From assembly GCF_900112575.1 (NCBI RefSeq), contig NZ_FOMH01000005.1, forward strand, positions 62,001 through 126,000: 64,000 bases of DNA. The letters run 5' to 3'. Below are positions 63,954 to 64,000 of the stretch, in pieces. Made by a program: the position numbers and the translations under genes. The notes beneath the pieces are model-generated. The model was given only the letters and a program-made list of their open reading frames with translations, did no database searches and was not told where the DNA came from. Each line of letters begins with the position of its first letter. The stretch's first letter is position 1. This stretch comes from Flavobacterium phragmitis (GTDB lineage Bacteria > Bacteroidota > Bacteroidia > Flavobacteriales > Flavobacteriaceae).

Positions 63954-64000
63954 AACCTGAAATAAAAAAACTAAAATCAACAATCTAAAATAATAGTCAT

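Overview
The window is low-GC DNA from a member of the Bacteroidota and almost certainly a Flavobacterium. The signs are SusC/SusD, type IX secretion substrates, bacillithiol synthesis (BshA), TamB- and LptD-type envelope genes, genes without Shine-Dalgarno sites, and promoters of the Bacteroidota form (TTTG, about 19-20 bp, then TAnnTTTG). No prophage, insertion sequence, CRISPR array or tRNA was seen. The one classical RNA gene found is ffs (SRP RNA). The ends are cut: the first gene (tamB-like) starts outside the window, and the last 170 bases are leader and repeat DNA of a gene beyond it.

Layout. 1-7.9 kb: tamB end, then pfkA, gapA, a BadF-type sugar kinase, mgsA and ridA (glycolysis and its methylglyoxal bypass). 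7.9-18.3 kb: lptD-like, amidase, an MCE lipid-transport protein, a membrane Fe-S/CCG redox pair, two proteins of unknown role, bshA and a PrcB-like lipoprotein. 18.4-30.7 kb: a small outer-membrane barrel, an LpxH-like hydrolase, aroC, a dicarboxylate symporter, a TPR hybrid histidine kinase, a DEAD-box helicase, hutG and hutI with a coiled-coil protein between them, and a glutaminyl cyclase. 30.7-33.6 kb: ffs, an SDR enzyme, a structured RNA element, a transaldolase-like aldolase and a frameshifted secreted protein.

33.6-54.1 kb is the main accessory block, a chitin utilisation locus. It holds a FucP-type MFS sugar transporter, a LytTR response regulator with its LytS-type kinase, a secreted S8 peptidase with a type IX sorting domain, SusC, SusD, a glucosamine-6-phosphate deaminase fused to a PIG-L deacetylase-like domain, a GH20 hexosaminidase and a 1578-residue chitinase with two GH18 domains. 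It resembles the described Flavobacterium johnsoniae chitin locus. The likely flow is: ChiA cuts chitin outside the cell, SusCD imports oligomers, GH20 releases GlcNAc, the MFS protein takes it to the cytoplasm, and a kinase plus the deaminase fusion lead to fructose-6-phosphate. Three promoters of the block share a spaced TGTCGTTGGT repeat that is probably the LytTR operator; this is the most striking regulatory signal in the window.

54.1-64 kb: a TlpA-like protein, a RhuM gene flanked by two copies of a 30-bp repeat, an ABC-F ATPase with one degenerate site, an overlooked 57-residue lipoprotein, a parDE toxin-antitoxin pair with a visible operator, pyrR, a conserved protein, pyrB, a short STAS-like protein and ribonuclease Z. 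Dispersed palindromic repeats (GTCGAAG type and others) are concentrated in the gaps of this last part.
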